Origin: Variovorax paradoxus
GTDB lineage: Bacteria; Pseudomonadota; Gammaproteobacteria; Burkholderiales; Burkholderiaceae_C
DNA length: 64,000 nucleotides
Reading direction: 5' to 3'
Assembly (NCBI RefSeq): GCF_000834655.1
Contig: NZ_JXQQ01000119.1
Location: 176,420-240,419, forward strand
A program made the translations under genes and the position numbers. Shown piece after piece: positions 45,125 through 55,717 of this stretch (position 1 is its first letter; every line of letters begins with the position of its first letter). The notes beneath the pieces are model-generated. The model saw only the letters and a program-made list of their open reading frames with translations. It did not search any database and was not told the origin of the DNA.

Positions 45125-46507
45125 ATGACGCGCGAACCGAGCTACAGGGAATGGATTGCACGCGGCCTCGCGCACGCTCTGCTGGCCGATGCAAGGCAGC
45201 CCGGCGGCACTTCGCCGGATGCATTGCGTGCACGAGCCGAAGCGGCACTCGGCGCCGATCCACCGTGGCTCAAACTGCTCGCCGATGAACTCGGCAAGCG
45301 ATCGCGCGCGACATGGGAGCGCACCGACCTCCAGGGCCTGGCCAAGGCAATCCTCGACACACAGGCGCTGGAACTGGCTTTCGAACAGGGTGAGCTGCCG
45401 CGAATCCGCCGGCTTGTCCTGCGGCCCGTGGAGATGCTGCCGCGCCCGATGGGCCTCGACCACTTCGCCTTGCCCCGCCTGGCCACGCTGGCCGATCTCG
45501 CGCAGTGGCTCGAACTCGAACCCGACCGCCTCGCGTGGCTCACGGACGCATCGCAGGCCTTCCGCACCCCCGATGCATCGCGCCCGCGCCCTGCATCGCA
45601 CTACCGCTACCAAATGCAGCCCAAGCGCCTGGGCGGCCTGCGGCTGCTCGAGATTCCGAAGGCGGACCTCAAGCGCATCCAGCGCCGGATCCTCGACGAT
45701 TTGCTGCAGCGGGTGCCCGTGCACGAGGCGGCGCATGGCTTCGTGCAGGAGCGTTCGGTTTCGAGCCATGCAGCCGCGCACGTCGGCAAGGAAGTGGTGA
45801 TCGGCTTCGACCTGCGCGACTTCTTTCCCAGCGTTCGCGCTTCGCGCGTGCATGCGCTGTGGCGCACGCTTGGTTATCCCGAAGGCGTGGCGCGCGCGCT
45901 CACCGCGCTGTGCACGCACCGCACATCGGCGGCCGTCATCGAGCGTCTTCGGGACGACGGCGGGCTCGACTGGATGGGCGCCAAGCGCCTCGCGGAACCG
46001 CACCTGCCGCAGGGCTCGCCCTGCTCGCCGGCGCTGGCGAACCTCTGCGCCTTCCGACTCGACCTGCGGCTCGAAGGGCTGGCGTGGGTCTTCGGCGCCA
46101 CCTACACGCGCTATGCCGACGACCTCGTGTTCTCGGGACCCGCGACGCTCCGCGGGCAATTCACGGCGCTGCGCGCCTGGGTCGATGGCATCGCCGCCGA
46201 CGAGGGCTTCGCGCTCCATCCGCGCAAGGTGCGCTGCATGCCGCAGCACCGCCAGCAGCGCGTGACGGGCGTGGTCGTGAACGAGAAGGCGAACACGCCG
46301 CGCGCCGACTTCGATCGCCTCAAGGCCGTGCTGCATCAGTGCGTGCTGAACGGGCCCTCGAGCCAGAACCACGCGAAGGTGACCGACTTTCGCGGCCACC
46401 TGCTGGGCCACATCGCGTGGATCGGCCAGTTCAACCCGGCGCGAAAGGCGAGGCTGATGCGCCTCTTCGAACGCATCGAATGGCCGGCGGTCCCGACGCC
46501 GGGCTGA
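45125..46507 (+). CDS. Retron-like reverse transcriptase
   Basis: This is a reverse transcriptase of 460 residues. Catalytic motif A is GFDLRDFFPSV (D229), motif B' is LPQGSPCSPALANL (from 294) and motif C is YTRYADDLVFSG (D332, D333). Retron-type features are VTG at 380-382 and HAAAH at 215-219 in the place of the NAxxH motif. An N-terminal extension of about 110 residues precedes a retron-like motif-0 region. No maturase, endonuclease or effector domain is fused. The ATG at 45125 lacks a ribosome binding site. Codon use and GC resemble the neighbours, so transfer is not recent. Confidence 0.88.
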   Translation: MTREPSYREWIARGLAHALLADARQPGGTSPDALRARAEAALGADPPWLKLLADELGKRSRATWERTDLQGLAKAILDTQALELAFEQGELPRIRRLVLRPVEMLPRPMGLDHFALPRLATLADLAQWLELEPDRLAWLTDASQAFRTPDASRPRPASHYRYQMQPKRLGGLRLLEIPKADLKRIQRRILDDLLQRVPVHEAAHGFVQERSVSSHAAAHVGKEVVIGFDLRDFFPSVRASRVHALWRTLGYPEGVARALTALCTHRTSAAVIERLRDDGGLDWMGAKRLAEPHLPQGSPCSPALANLCAFRLDLRLEGLAWVFGATYTRYADDLVFSGPATLRGQFTALRAWVDGIAADEGFALHPRKVRCMPQHRQQRVTGVVVNEKANTPRADFDRLKAVLHQCVLNGPSSQNHAKVTDFRGHLLGHIAWIGQFNPARKARLMRLFERIEWPAVPTPG

Positions 46508-46524
46508 ACCGTCGAACGTAGTGC

Positions 46525-46552
46525 TTGCCAGGCCCACGCAAAGCGCTACATT
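46525..46552 (+). promoter_or_regulatory. Possible promoter of the SUKH-ankyrin gene
   Basis: TTGCCA (46525-46530) and TACATT (46547-46552) lie 16 bases apart in the 73-base gap after the reverse transcriptase gene, followed by a T-run. This allows expression apart from the reverse transcriptase. Confidence 0.45.
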
Positions 46553-46580
46553 TTTGGCAACAACGAAGGAGGCGACTGCC

Positions 46581-47831
46581 ATGCACAACATCCGGTTCTC
46601 ACCCGAGGAGATCTCCACCTTGCGGGCACACGGCGTCGTGCTGTTCGCGGATCGCGTGATCTTCGATGCGCAGCCGCCGATGCAGGCGCAGCAACTTGCA
46701 GCCGTGCAGGCGCTCTGCGCCGGACCGATTCCCGAGGCACTCGTGGCGCTGTGGCAGGAGACGGCGGGCGGGCGCCTCGACTACGACCTGGCGCTGCCGA
46801 TGAACGGCAACATCGAGAGTGTGAGCTGGTCGGAGATCTTCTGGGACGGCAGCGACGGCTACCGCGACCTTCAGGGCTGGATCGCGCATGAGCAGGAGCT
46901 GGCCGAAGACGCCGCCGCAGAAAACGGCACGCCCTGGAGCGGCAAGCTCACCCACCTGCCCTTCGGCGGCTTCGAGTACCTCGACCGCATCTACACCGTG
47001 GTCGAGCCCGGCGAGGCCTACGGCCGGGTCATCGCGTGGAAGCAGGGCCTGCCGCCGGCCTGGACGCACGCACTGCACGAAGACTCCCTGAGCACCGTCG
47101 CACCCGACCTGCACGGCGCCTTCGCCGCGCTGCGCCTGAACGAAGACCCGCTGGCTCCCACGAGCGACTATTTCTCGGGCCAAGCCCTGCTGCAGTACCT
47201 GGACGATCGCCACCAGGACCACGGGCTGGACCTCGACCTGATGGACAAGCTGGTCACCTTCTATTGCCGCGCCGTGGTCGACTGGCGCACGCCGCTCGCG
47301 GACGGCACGCTGCGCCATCAGCCGGCGCTCGCGCGCGCCGCGCTGCACCATGCGATCGCGACCGACGACGCGCCGCTGGTGGCCGAGTTGGCCGCCTCGG
47401 GCGTGAGCTTCGACGGGCCCCAGCAAGGCAGCGCCCTCGCGACCGACGTCGCGCTGGGCCAGAGCGCCTTCGCAGCGACTGCGGCGCTGGTACGCGCAGG
47501 CGCGCCGGTGGCAGCCGATGCCCTGCGCAACATCGATGGCCAGATCGGGCCCGAACTCACGAGCGCGCTGCTGGCCAATGGCGCGGAGCCGAGCGTGGCC
47601 GCGATCGTGAAGTGCGCGGCCTGTGGCGCGCCTGCGAGCGCGCACCTGATCGCCGATGCCTGCACGGAATCCGGCATCGATGTGCCGCCAGCCTTCGTTG
47701 CCGAACGCGATGCGATGCTCGCGGAACTGGAAACGACGCTCGTGAAAGTGCGCGATGGCTCGCTCGGTCATTACCTCGGGCCGGAAGGGCTGGCGGAACG
47801 CATCGAGCACCTGCAGGCCTTCAGGCTCTGA
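46581..47831 (+). CDS. SUKH (SMI1/KNR4)-like domain protein with ankyrin-like repeats
   Basis: This is a 416-residue cytoplasmic protein. Residues 1-190 look like a SUKH (SMI1/KNR4) domain: IPEALVALWQETAGGRLDYD, then LTHLPFGGFEYLDRIYTVVE and GRVIAWKQGLPPAW. Residues 220-380 form ankyrin-like helical pairs (ARAALHHAIATDDAPLVAEL, AATAALVRAGAPVAADALR, TSALLANGAEPSVAAIVKCA). SUKH proteins are often immunity factors against polymorphic toxins, and ankyrin repeats mediate protein contacts. The ATG at 46581 follows a strong AAGGAGG. No toxin gene is adjacent; its neighbour is the reverse transcriptase. Confidence 0.7.
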   Translation: MHNIRFSPEEISTLRAHGVVLFADRVIFDAQPPMQAQQLAAVQALCAGPIPEALVALWQETAGGRLDYDLALPMNGNIESVSWSEIFWDGSDGYRDLQGWIAHEQELAEDAAAENGTPWSGKLTHLPFGGFEYLDRIYTVVEPGEAYGRVIAWKQGLPPAWTHALHEDSLSTVAPDLHGAFAALRLNEDPLAPTSDYFSGQALLQYLDDRHQDHGLDLDLMDKLVTFYCRAVVDWRTPLADGTLRHQPALARAALHHAIATDDAPLVAELAASGVSFDGPQQGSALATDVALGQSAFAATAALVRAGAPVAADALRNIDGQIGPELTSALLANGAEPSVAAIVKCAACGAPASAHLIADACTESGIDVPPAFVAERDAMLAELETTLVKVRDGSLGHYLGPEGLAERIEHLQAFRL

Positions 47832-47842
47832 GGGTCGAAGGC

Positions 47843-49027
47843 TCAACCGCCGTACAACCAGGGCTGGTCGAGCAAGCGCGCGCCGAGCGTGCGCATCGCA
47901 AGGTCGCGCCCCACGCGCAGGGCGCCGGTCGCATGGAAGACCTCGCCGTTGCGCCGCGCGCGCGCCTGCACCTGCGCATTGCGCTGCCAGCGCGCCTCGG
48001 CGTAGCGCGCGAAGGCCGCAGGCACCTCGGCCGCGCTGCCGTCGCCCAGCGCATCGGCCAGCGCGACCGCATCCTCGATCGCCATGCCGGCGCCCTGCGC
48101 AAGGTACGGCACCATCGGGTGCGCCGCGTCGCCCACCAGCGCGACGCGCTCGTGTGCCATGTCGGCGGCAGAGGTCAGCGGCGCGCGATCGCTGAGCGAC
48201 CAGGCGCGCCAGCCGGGCATCGCTTCGAGCAACGACTGCAGGCCACCGCCGCTGCGGCCCGTGGCCTGTTGCAGGGCCGCGATGCTGCTGGACTGGTCCC
48301 AGTCGCGCGCATCGCCGGCCGGAGCGGATTCGGCGATCACCACGACGTTGAGCCAGTCGCCGCCGCGCACCGGGTACGCCACGGCATGCAGATGCGGGCC
48401 CAGCCACACGTCGACCTGCTGGCGCCGCAACGCTGTCGGCAAGTCGGACTGCAGGGCCAATGCGCGCCAGGCCGTGTGGCCGGTCACGCGCGGCGGCTCC
48501 GCAGCCGAGGGGGTGTCGAGTTGCCGTCGCACCAGGCTCCAGAGGCCGTCGGCGCCCACGAGCGCTTCGCCCTCCCAGGCGCGGGCATCGGTGCTCGAGA
48601 CGCACACGAGGTCATCGCTGGTCTCGACCTGTCTGATCTGCGCCGCGGTCACCAGCGTGCCGGTGCCCCGCGCGCGCACCGCATCGAGGAGCAGCGCATG
48701 CAGGTCGGCACGGTGTACGCAGAAATAAGGGGCGCCGTAGCGCTGCTGCATCGAATCGCCCAGCGGCAGACGACCCAGCACGGCATCGCTGCCGCAGCTG
48801 CGGACCACCAGCGCGTCGGGGCGCGCCGCGATCTTCGAGAGGCCCGGCCCGAGATCCAGTTGCTGGAGGCGCCGCGTCACGTTGGGACCGAGCTGCACGC
48901 CGGCGCCGATTTCGCCGAAGACCGCCGCCTGCTCGAAGACATCGGCGCGATGCCGGCCCCGCGAAAGCGCCAGCGCCGTGGCCAGCCCCCCGATGCCGCC
49001 CCCGGCGACGAGGATGTGCGTGGGCAT
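47843..49027 (-). CDS. FAD-dependent monooxygenase (salicylate hydroxylase-like)
   Basis: This is a 394-residue class A flavoprotein monooxygenase. The N-terminal dinucleotide motif is ILVAGGGIGGLATALALSRG, the DG motif region is ALVGADGLWSLVRRQL, and the GD motif is RVALVGDAAHPMVPYLAQGA. Such enzymes hydroxylate aromatic acids such as salicylate or 3-hydroxybenzoate. The ATG at 49027 begins MPTHILV. It lies 4 bases after a Cys-rich gene of the feo group but is functionally unlike it. A kynurenine hydroxylase role is possible given the nearby kyn genes, but nothing specific shows it. Confidence 0.87.
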   Translation of the reverse strand: MPTHILVAGGGIGGLATALALSRGRHRADVFEQAAVFGEIGAGVQLGPNVTRRLQQLDLGPGLSKIAARPDALVVRSCGSDAVLGRLPLGDSMQQRYGAPYFCVHRADLHALLLDAVRARGTGTLVTAAQIRQVETSDDLVCVSSTDARAWEGEALVGADGLWSLVRRQLDTPSAAEPPRVTGHTAWRALALQSDLPTALRRQQVDVWLGPHLHAVAYPVRGGDWLNVVVIAESAPAGDARDWDQSSSIAALQQATGRSGGGLQSLLEAMPGWRAWSLSDRAPLTSAADMAHERVALVGDAAHPMVPYLAQGAGMAIEDAVALADALGDGSAAEVPAAFARYAEARWQRNAQVQARARRNGEVFHATGALRVGRDLAMRTLGARLLDQPWLYGG

Positions 49028-49031
49028 CGAC

Positions 49032-49313
49032 TCAGCGATTGTTCGAGAGGGCCTTGTCGGCTTGCGTGGCGTGGGTGTTGCCGGGTTTCTTGGGAGCGCA
49101 ACTGCCGCAGGTGTCGCAGGAGCCGCAACCCGAGGTCTTGGCGAGCGAGGCGGCCAGCTGGTTGGCGCGTTCCTGATCAACGAGGCCGGCGCGCTGCGTG
49201 CCGGCTGCCAGCTTGTGGGCCGCGCTGCGCCGCCAGCCTGCGGGCATCCAGCGCCAGACCGCGTAGAACGCGGCCGCTGCGACGATCAATCCGACGATCA
49301 GTTGTTGCGTCAT
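49032..49313 (-). CDS. Small Cys-rich membrane protein of the feo operon
   Basis: This is a 93-residue protein with one N-terminal membrane helix (MTQQLIVGLIVAAAAFYAVW) and a soluble tail that carries the cluster SGCGSCDTCGSC, five or more Cys in a row of CxxC units. It lies 34 bases after feoB. Cys-rich small proteins commonly replace FeoC beside FeoB; a role in iron handling or redox sensing at the transporter is inferred. Confidence 0.8.
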   Translation of the reverse strand: MTQQLIVGLIVAAAAFYAVWRWMPAGWRRSAAHKLAAGTQRAGLVDQERANQLAASLAKTSGCGSCDTCGSCAPKKPGNTHATQADKALSNNR

Positions 49314-49347
49314 TTCTTCTTCAAACCTTTCAGCGTCAGGAACGGTT

Positions 49348-51243
49348 TTAACCCGCGCCCAGTGCCACTGCAACGTGGTAGGTGATGAAGCACGCGGCAT
49401 AGGCGAGCGCGAACAGGTAGCCCGCCATGATCCACACGTACTTCCACGAAGCCGTCTCGCGCTTCACGGCAGCCAGCGTCGAGATGCATTGCGGCGCGAA
49501 CACATACCAGACCAGGAGCGACAGCGCCGTCGCCAGCGACCAGCTGCCGGCGATGAGCGGCTCCAGCGCGCCCGCCACGTCGTCGCCGGTGGCCGAGAGC
49601 GCATACACCGTGCCCAGCGCGCCCACCGCGACTTCGCGTGCCGCCATGCCGGGCACCAGCGCGATCGAGATCTGCCAGTTGAAGCCGATGGGCGCGAAGA
49701 TGACCTCGAGCCCGCGGCCGATCATGCCGGCCAGGCTGTACTGGATGGCCGGGCCGGTAGCGCCTTCGGGCGGCGACGGGAAGGTCGAGAGGAACCACAG
49801 CAGGATCGTGAGCGTGAGGATGATCGTGCCCACGCGCTGGATGAAGATCCACGCCCGCTCGTAGAGGCCCAGCGCCAGGTTGCGCAGGTTCGGCCAGCGG
49901 TAGGCGGGCAGCTCCATCAGGAGCGGCGAATGCTGCGCGTTGTCGCGAAAGCGCTTCATCACCCAGGCCACGGCCATCGCCGAGACGATGCCGAACACGT
50001 ACAGCGCGAACAGCACCACCCCCTGCAGGTTGAAGACGCCGCCCACGGTGCGCGCCGGAATGAAGGCCGCGATCAGCAGCGCATACACCGGCAGGCGCGC
50101 CGAACAGGTCATGAGCGGCGCGATCATGATCGTGGTGATGCGGTCGCGCCAGTTGCTGATGGTGCGCGTGGCCATCACGCCCGGAATGGCGCAGGCGAAG
50201 CTGGAGAGCAGCGGAATGAACGAGCGCCCCGACAGGCCCACGGTGCCCATCACGCGGTCGAGCAGGAAGGCCGCGCGCGGCAGGTAGCCCGAGTCCTCGA
50301 GCGCGAGGATGAACAGGAACAGGATCAGGATCTGCGGCAGGAACACGATCACGCCGCCCACGCCCGCGATCACGCCGTCGACCAGGAGGCTCTGCAGCAT
50401 GCCCTCGGGCATGACGGTCTTGATGAGGCCGCCGAGCGCCTCGGTGCCGGCCTTGATGGCGTCCATCGGCACGTTGGCCCAGCTGAACACGGCCTGGAAC
50501 ATCAGGAACATCGTGACGGCCAGCACCACCATGCCCCAGAGCGGATGCATCACCACGCGGTCGATGCGGTCGCTGGTGGCGAGGCTGCCGACCGGCTCCT
50601 TCACTGCAAGGCCGAGGATGCGGCGCACCTCGCGTTGCGTGGCGAGCACGTCGTCCAGGCCCGGCGCCTGCCAGGGCTGCGGCGCGGCGGCAGCGACCGG
50701 GGCATCGAGCGCCTCGAGCAGGTTCTTCGCGCCGCCGGTGTGGACGCCGACCGTCTCGATCACCGGCACGCCGAGTTCGCGCGAGAGCACGGCGGTGTCT
50801 ACCGCGATGCCCTGCTTCCTGGCCATGTCGGTCATGTTGAGCGCCACCACCATCGGCAGGCCCAGCTTGCGGGCCTCGAGCACAAGGCGCAGGTTCAGGC
50901 GCAGGTTGGTGGCGTCGGTCACGCACACGAGCAGGTCGGGCAGCGCCTCGTTGCTCTGGCCGGTGACGATGTCGCGGGTGACGGCCTCGTCGGCGCTGAG
51001 CGCATTCAGGCTGTAGGCCCCCGGCAGGTCGAGCACGAAGACGCGGCGGCCCGAGGGCGTGCGCAGCGTGCCCTCCTTGCGCTCGACGGTCACGCCGGCG
51101 TAGTTGGCGACCTTCTGGCGGCTGCCGGTCAGGAGGTTGAAAAGCGCGGTCTTGCCGCAGTTGGGGTTGCCCAGCAGCGCGATGCGCCCCGGCTGGGCAG
51201 TGGGGGCGAAACCGCCGGGGCCCTGGATGACGGCTTCAGCCAT
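49348..51243 (-). CDS. feoB: Ferrous iron transport protein B
   Basis: FeoB is the main bacterial ferrous iron transporter, with a cytoplasmic G-protein domain and a membrane channel. The 631-residue protein has G1 GNPNCGKTALFNLLTGSRQK, G3 DLPGAYSL, G4 ALNMTDMARK, and gate regions such as RSFIPLLSSFACAIPGVMAT. The C-terminus has further helices. The ATG at 51243 overlaps the end of feoA by 8 bases, so the two are translationally coupled. Confidence 0.96.
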   Translation of the reverse strand: MAEAVIQGPGGFAPTAQPGRIALLGNPNCGKTALFNLLTGSRQKVANYAGVTVERKEGTLRTPSGRRVFVLDLPGAYSLNALSADEAVTRDIVTGQSNEALPDLLVCVTDATNLRLNLRLVLEARKLGLPMVVALNMTDMARKQGIAVDTAVLSRELGVPVIETVGVHTGGAKNLLEALDAPVAAAAPQPWQAPGLDDVLATQREVRRILGLAVKEPVGSLATSDRIDRVVMHPLWGMVVLAVTMFLMFQAVFSWANVPMDAIKAGTEALGGLIKTVMPEGMLQSLLVDGVIAGVGGVIVFLPQILILFLFILALEDSGYLPRAAFLLDRVMGTVGLSGRSFIPLLSSFACAIPGVMATRTISNWRDRITTIMIAPLMTCSARLPVYALLIAAFIPARTVGGVFNLQGVVLFALYVFGIVSAMAVAWVMKRFRDNAQHSPLLMELPAYRWPNLRNLALGLYERAWIFIQRVGTIILTLTILLWFLSTFPSPPEGATGPAIQYSLAGMIGRGLEVIFAPIGFNWQISIALVPGMAAREVAVGALGTVYALSATGDDVAGALEPLIAGSWSLATALSLLVWYVFAPQCISTLAAVKRETASWKYVWIMAGYLFALAYAACFITYHVAVALGAG

Positions 51244-51583
51244 GGTTGGCGGCTCCCGGTGTGACGTGGATCAGCGCGGCCTCGTGGCGGCGCAGCGCGA
51301 AGGTGGTGTGGCCCAGCCGCACGGCGATGGGCTCGCGCCCCGGCACGCCGCTGGCGACGATGCGCACCGCCTCGCCCGGAACGAAGCCGATTTCGGTCAG
51401 GCGCAGCACGAGCTCGCGGTCCTCCGCGGCCTCGGGGCGGGCCACGTCGAGCACGGTGGCCCATTGGTTGTTCGGAAGCTGGTCGAGGCGCAGGGCGACG
51501 GCGGTGGAGGCCGGCGCGGTGCCGAAATCGTTGGTTCGCACGGTGGGGCGGCGTCCGGGATGTCCGGTCGCACCTGTAAGCAA
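51236..51583 (-). CDS. feoA: Ferrous iron transport protein A
   Basis: FeoA is a small SH3-like cytoplasmic protein needed for FeoB function. The core is present: ELVLRLTEIGFVPGEAVRIV, then PIAVRLGHTTFALRRHEAAL. There is no ATG in the frame. TTG at 51583 gives 115 residues, while GTG at 51541 would give 101; the N-terminal 30 residues before the fold are poorly conserved in the family. It is the first gene of feoA-feoB-Cys-rich protein. Confidence 0.88.
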   Translation of the reverse strand: MLTGATGHPGRRPTVRTNDFGTAPASTAVALRLDQLPNNQWATVLDVARPEAAEDRELVLRLTEIGFVPGEAVRIVASGVPGREPIAVRLGHTTFALRRHEAALIHVTPGAANHG

Positions 51584-51594
51584 AACCTAGATGC

Positions 51595-51615
51595 TATCAA
51601 TTCTCAATTGGATTC
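51595..51615 (-). promoter_or_regulatory. Possible Fur box before feoA
   Basis: Read on the minus strand, the sequence contains AATTGAGAATTGATAGC, one good half site of a Fur-type operator (TGAGAAT) and a degraded second half. The place, just upstream of an iron-uptake operon, supports the call; the match alone is weak. Confidence 0.35.
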
Positions 51616-51664
51616 ACCTGACTAAAGCCCTATGACCACGCGGATTGGCACCCTCGCGGCCCAT

Positions 51665-52129
51665 TCAGGCCAAGGCCAGTTCGACGATGCGCGCCGACAC
51701 CGCATCGCCATCGACGATGAGCTCGGCGACGGCGATTGGCAATTTGAATCGGCGCGGGCCGGCGCTGCCCGGGTTGACGTAGAGCACGCCGCCCCGCTCC
51801 TCGACCTTCGGCTTGTGCGAATGTCCCGAGACCACGACGCGCACGCCGGCCGCGGCGGGATCGATGTCCATCCGAGAGAGATCGTGGATCGCGAAGACCA
51901 GCACGCCGCCGACCTTCAGGAATTCCGTCTCGCGAATGCCATCGGCCCAAGGCTCGCGGTCGTTGTTGCCCCGCACGACCGTGAGCGGTGCGATGGCCGC
52001 GAGCGCCTCAAGGATGCCGGCATCGCCGATGTCTCCGCCATGCACGATGAAATCGCTGCCTTGCAGGGCAGCCACGGCCTGCAGGCGCAGCAGGCCGTGG
52101 GTGTCGGAGATGAGCCCGACGCGGATCAA
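51665..52129 (-). CDS. YfcE-type metallophosphoesterase
   Basis: This is a 154-residue calcineurin-like phosphoesterase of the YfcE/MJ0936 type. The metal site motifs are complete: LISDTHG, HGGDIGD, RGNND and SGHSHKP, with a final NPGSAGPRRF. Members act as phosphodiesterases on small model substrates; the physiological substrate is unknown. A TTG at 52129 is the only start that keeps the full first strand. It follows acnA by 4 bases and is probably co-transcribed with it. Confidence 0.9.
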   Translation of the reverse strand: MIRVGLISDTHGLLRLQAVAALQGSDFIVHGGDIGDAGILEALAAIAPLTVVRGNNDREPWADGIRETEFLKVGGVLVFAIHDLSRMDIDPAAAGVRVVVSGHSHKPKVEERGGVLYVNPGSAGPRRFKLPIAVAELIVDGDAVSARIVELALA

Positions 52130-52133
52130 GCGA

Positions 52134-55001
<2,868 letters not shown>

Positions 55002-55170
55002 AGAGGAACTCCTGTTTGTTCGTGGAAGCTCCTCAAGGATAGCGGGGATCAATGTCAATTGTTGTAGTCGGTCTTCCCCCTCAAGCTCTTCCCGCGCGAG
55101 GCGCTTGAGGGCGAAAAATGCCGGGTAGACGGGCGTTGCCGGCACCTCTCGCCTCTCGCGCCTCTCGCGT

Positions 55171-55584
55171 TCAGGCCAGCGCCATGCCCGCGCTGCTGCG
55201 CGTGCGGCGCAGGCCCGTCCATTGCAGCTCGGCCAGCACGACCACGCACAGCGCCTGCGCCAGCACCCAGGCAATGCCCAGCGCAGTGACCGCGAACATG
55301 CCGCTCACCAGCAATGCAATGCAGGCCACGGCCCAGCCGAAGTTGCCGATAATCACGAGCCCGATCAGCGTGCGCGGTGGCGTGGCGCGGGTGGCCATGA
55401 AGGCGGCGAGCGCGGCATAGGCCAGCAGGAACACGCCGGTGCCCATCAGCAGCGCTGCGGGCAGCCCGGTGAGCGCGGCCAGCGCGTTTGTGAATGCCAC
55501 CTGCAGCGCACCGGTCGCGGCGCAGGAGGCGGCGTCGGCCCACATCACGTTGGGCAGGAAGCGGGGGGAAGCGAAGACGGACAT
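55171..55584 (-). CDS. Unknown four-helix membrane protein
   Basis: This is a 137-residue protein with four hydrophobic segments: around residues 15-33 (ASCAATGALQVAFTNALAAL), 42-62 (LMGTGVFLLAYAALAAFMAT), 72-92 (LIGLVIIGNFGWAVACIALL) and 97-120 (AVTALGIAWVLAQALCVVVL). No conserved family is recognised. The ATG at 55584 is preceded by AAGGAG. It is divergent from an XRE regulator with 133 bases between the starts, which makes it the likely target of that regulator. Confidence 0.75.
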   Translation of the reverse strand: MSVFASPRFLPNVMWADAASCAATGALQVAFTNALAALTGLPAALLMGTGVFLLAYAALAAFMATRATPPRTLIGLVIIGNFGWAVACIALLVSGMFAVTALGIAWVLAQALCVVVLAELQWTGLRRTRSSAGMALA

Positions 55585-55717
55585 GTGGATCTCCTTGGGG
55601 TGGGTACGCCGCAAGCCAGTCCTGCCGCGTTGGAGCCAATGATTCCGCGGAGCCTGCATCGCGTCGATGACCTGGGAGGTCATGGCGCGGCGCCCCCACC
55701 GCGCCAGAATGCGGGCC

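Noticed and set aside
45125..46507. Group II intron or diversity-generating retroelement as origin of the reverse transcriptase.
   Set aside because: There is no maturase or HNH domain, no intron boundary, and no template/variable repeat pair nearby; retron-type motifs are present instead.
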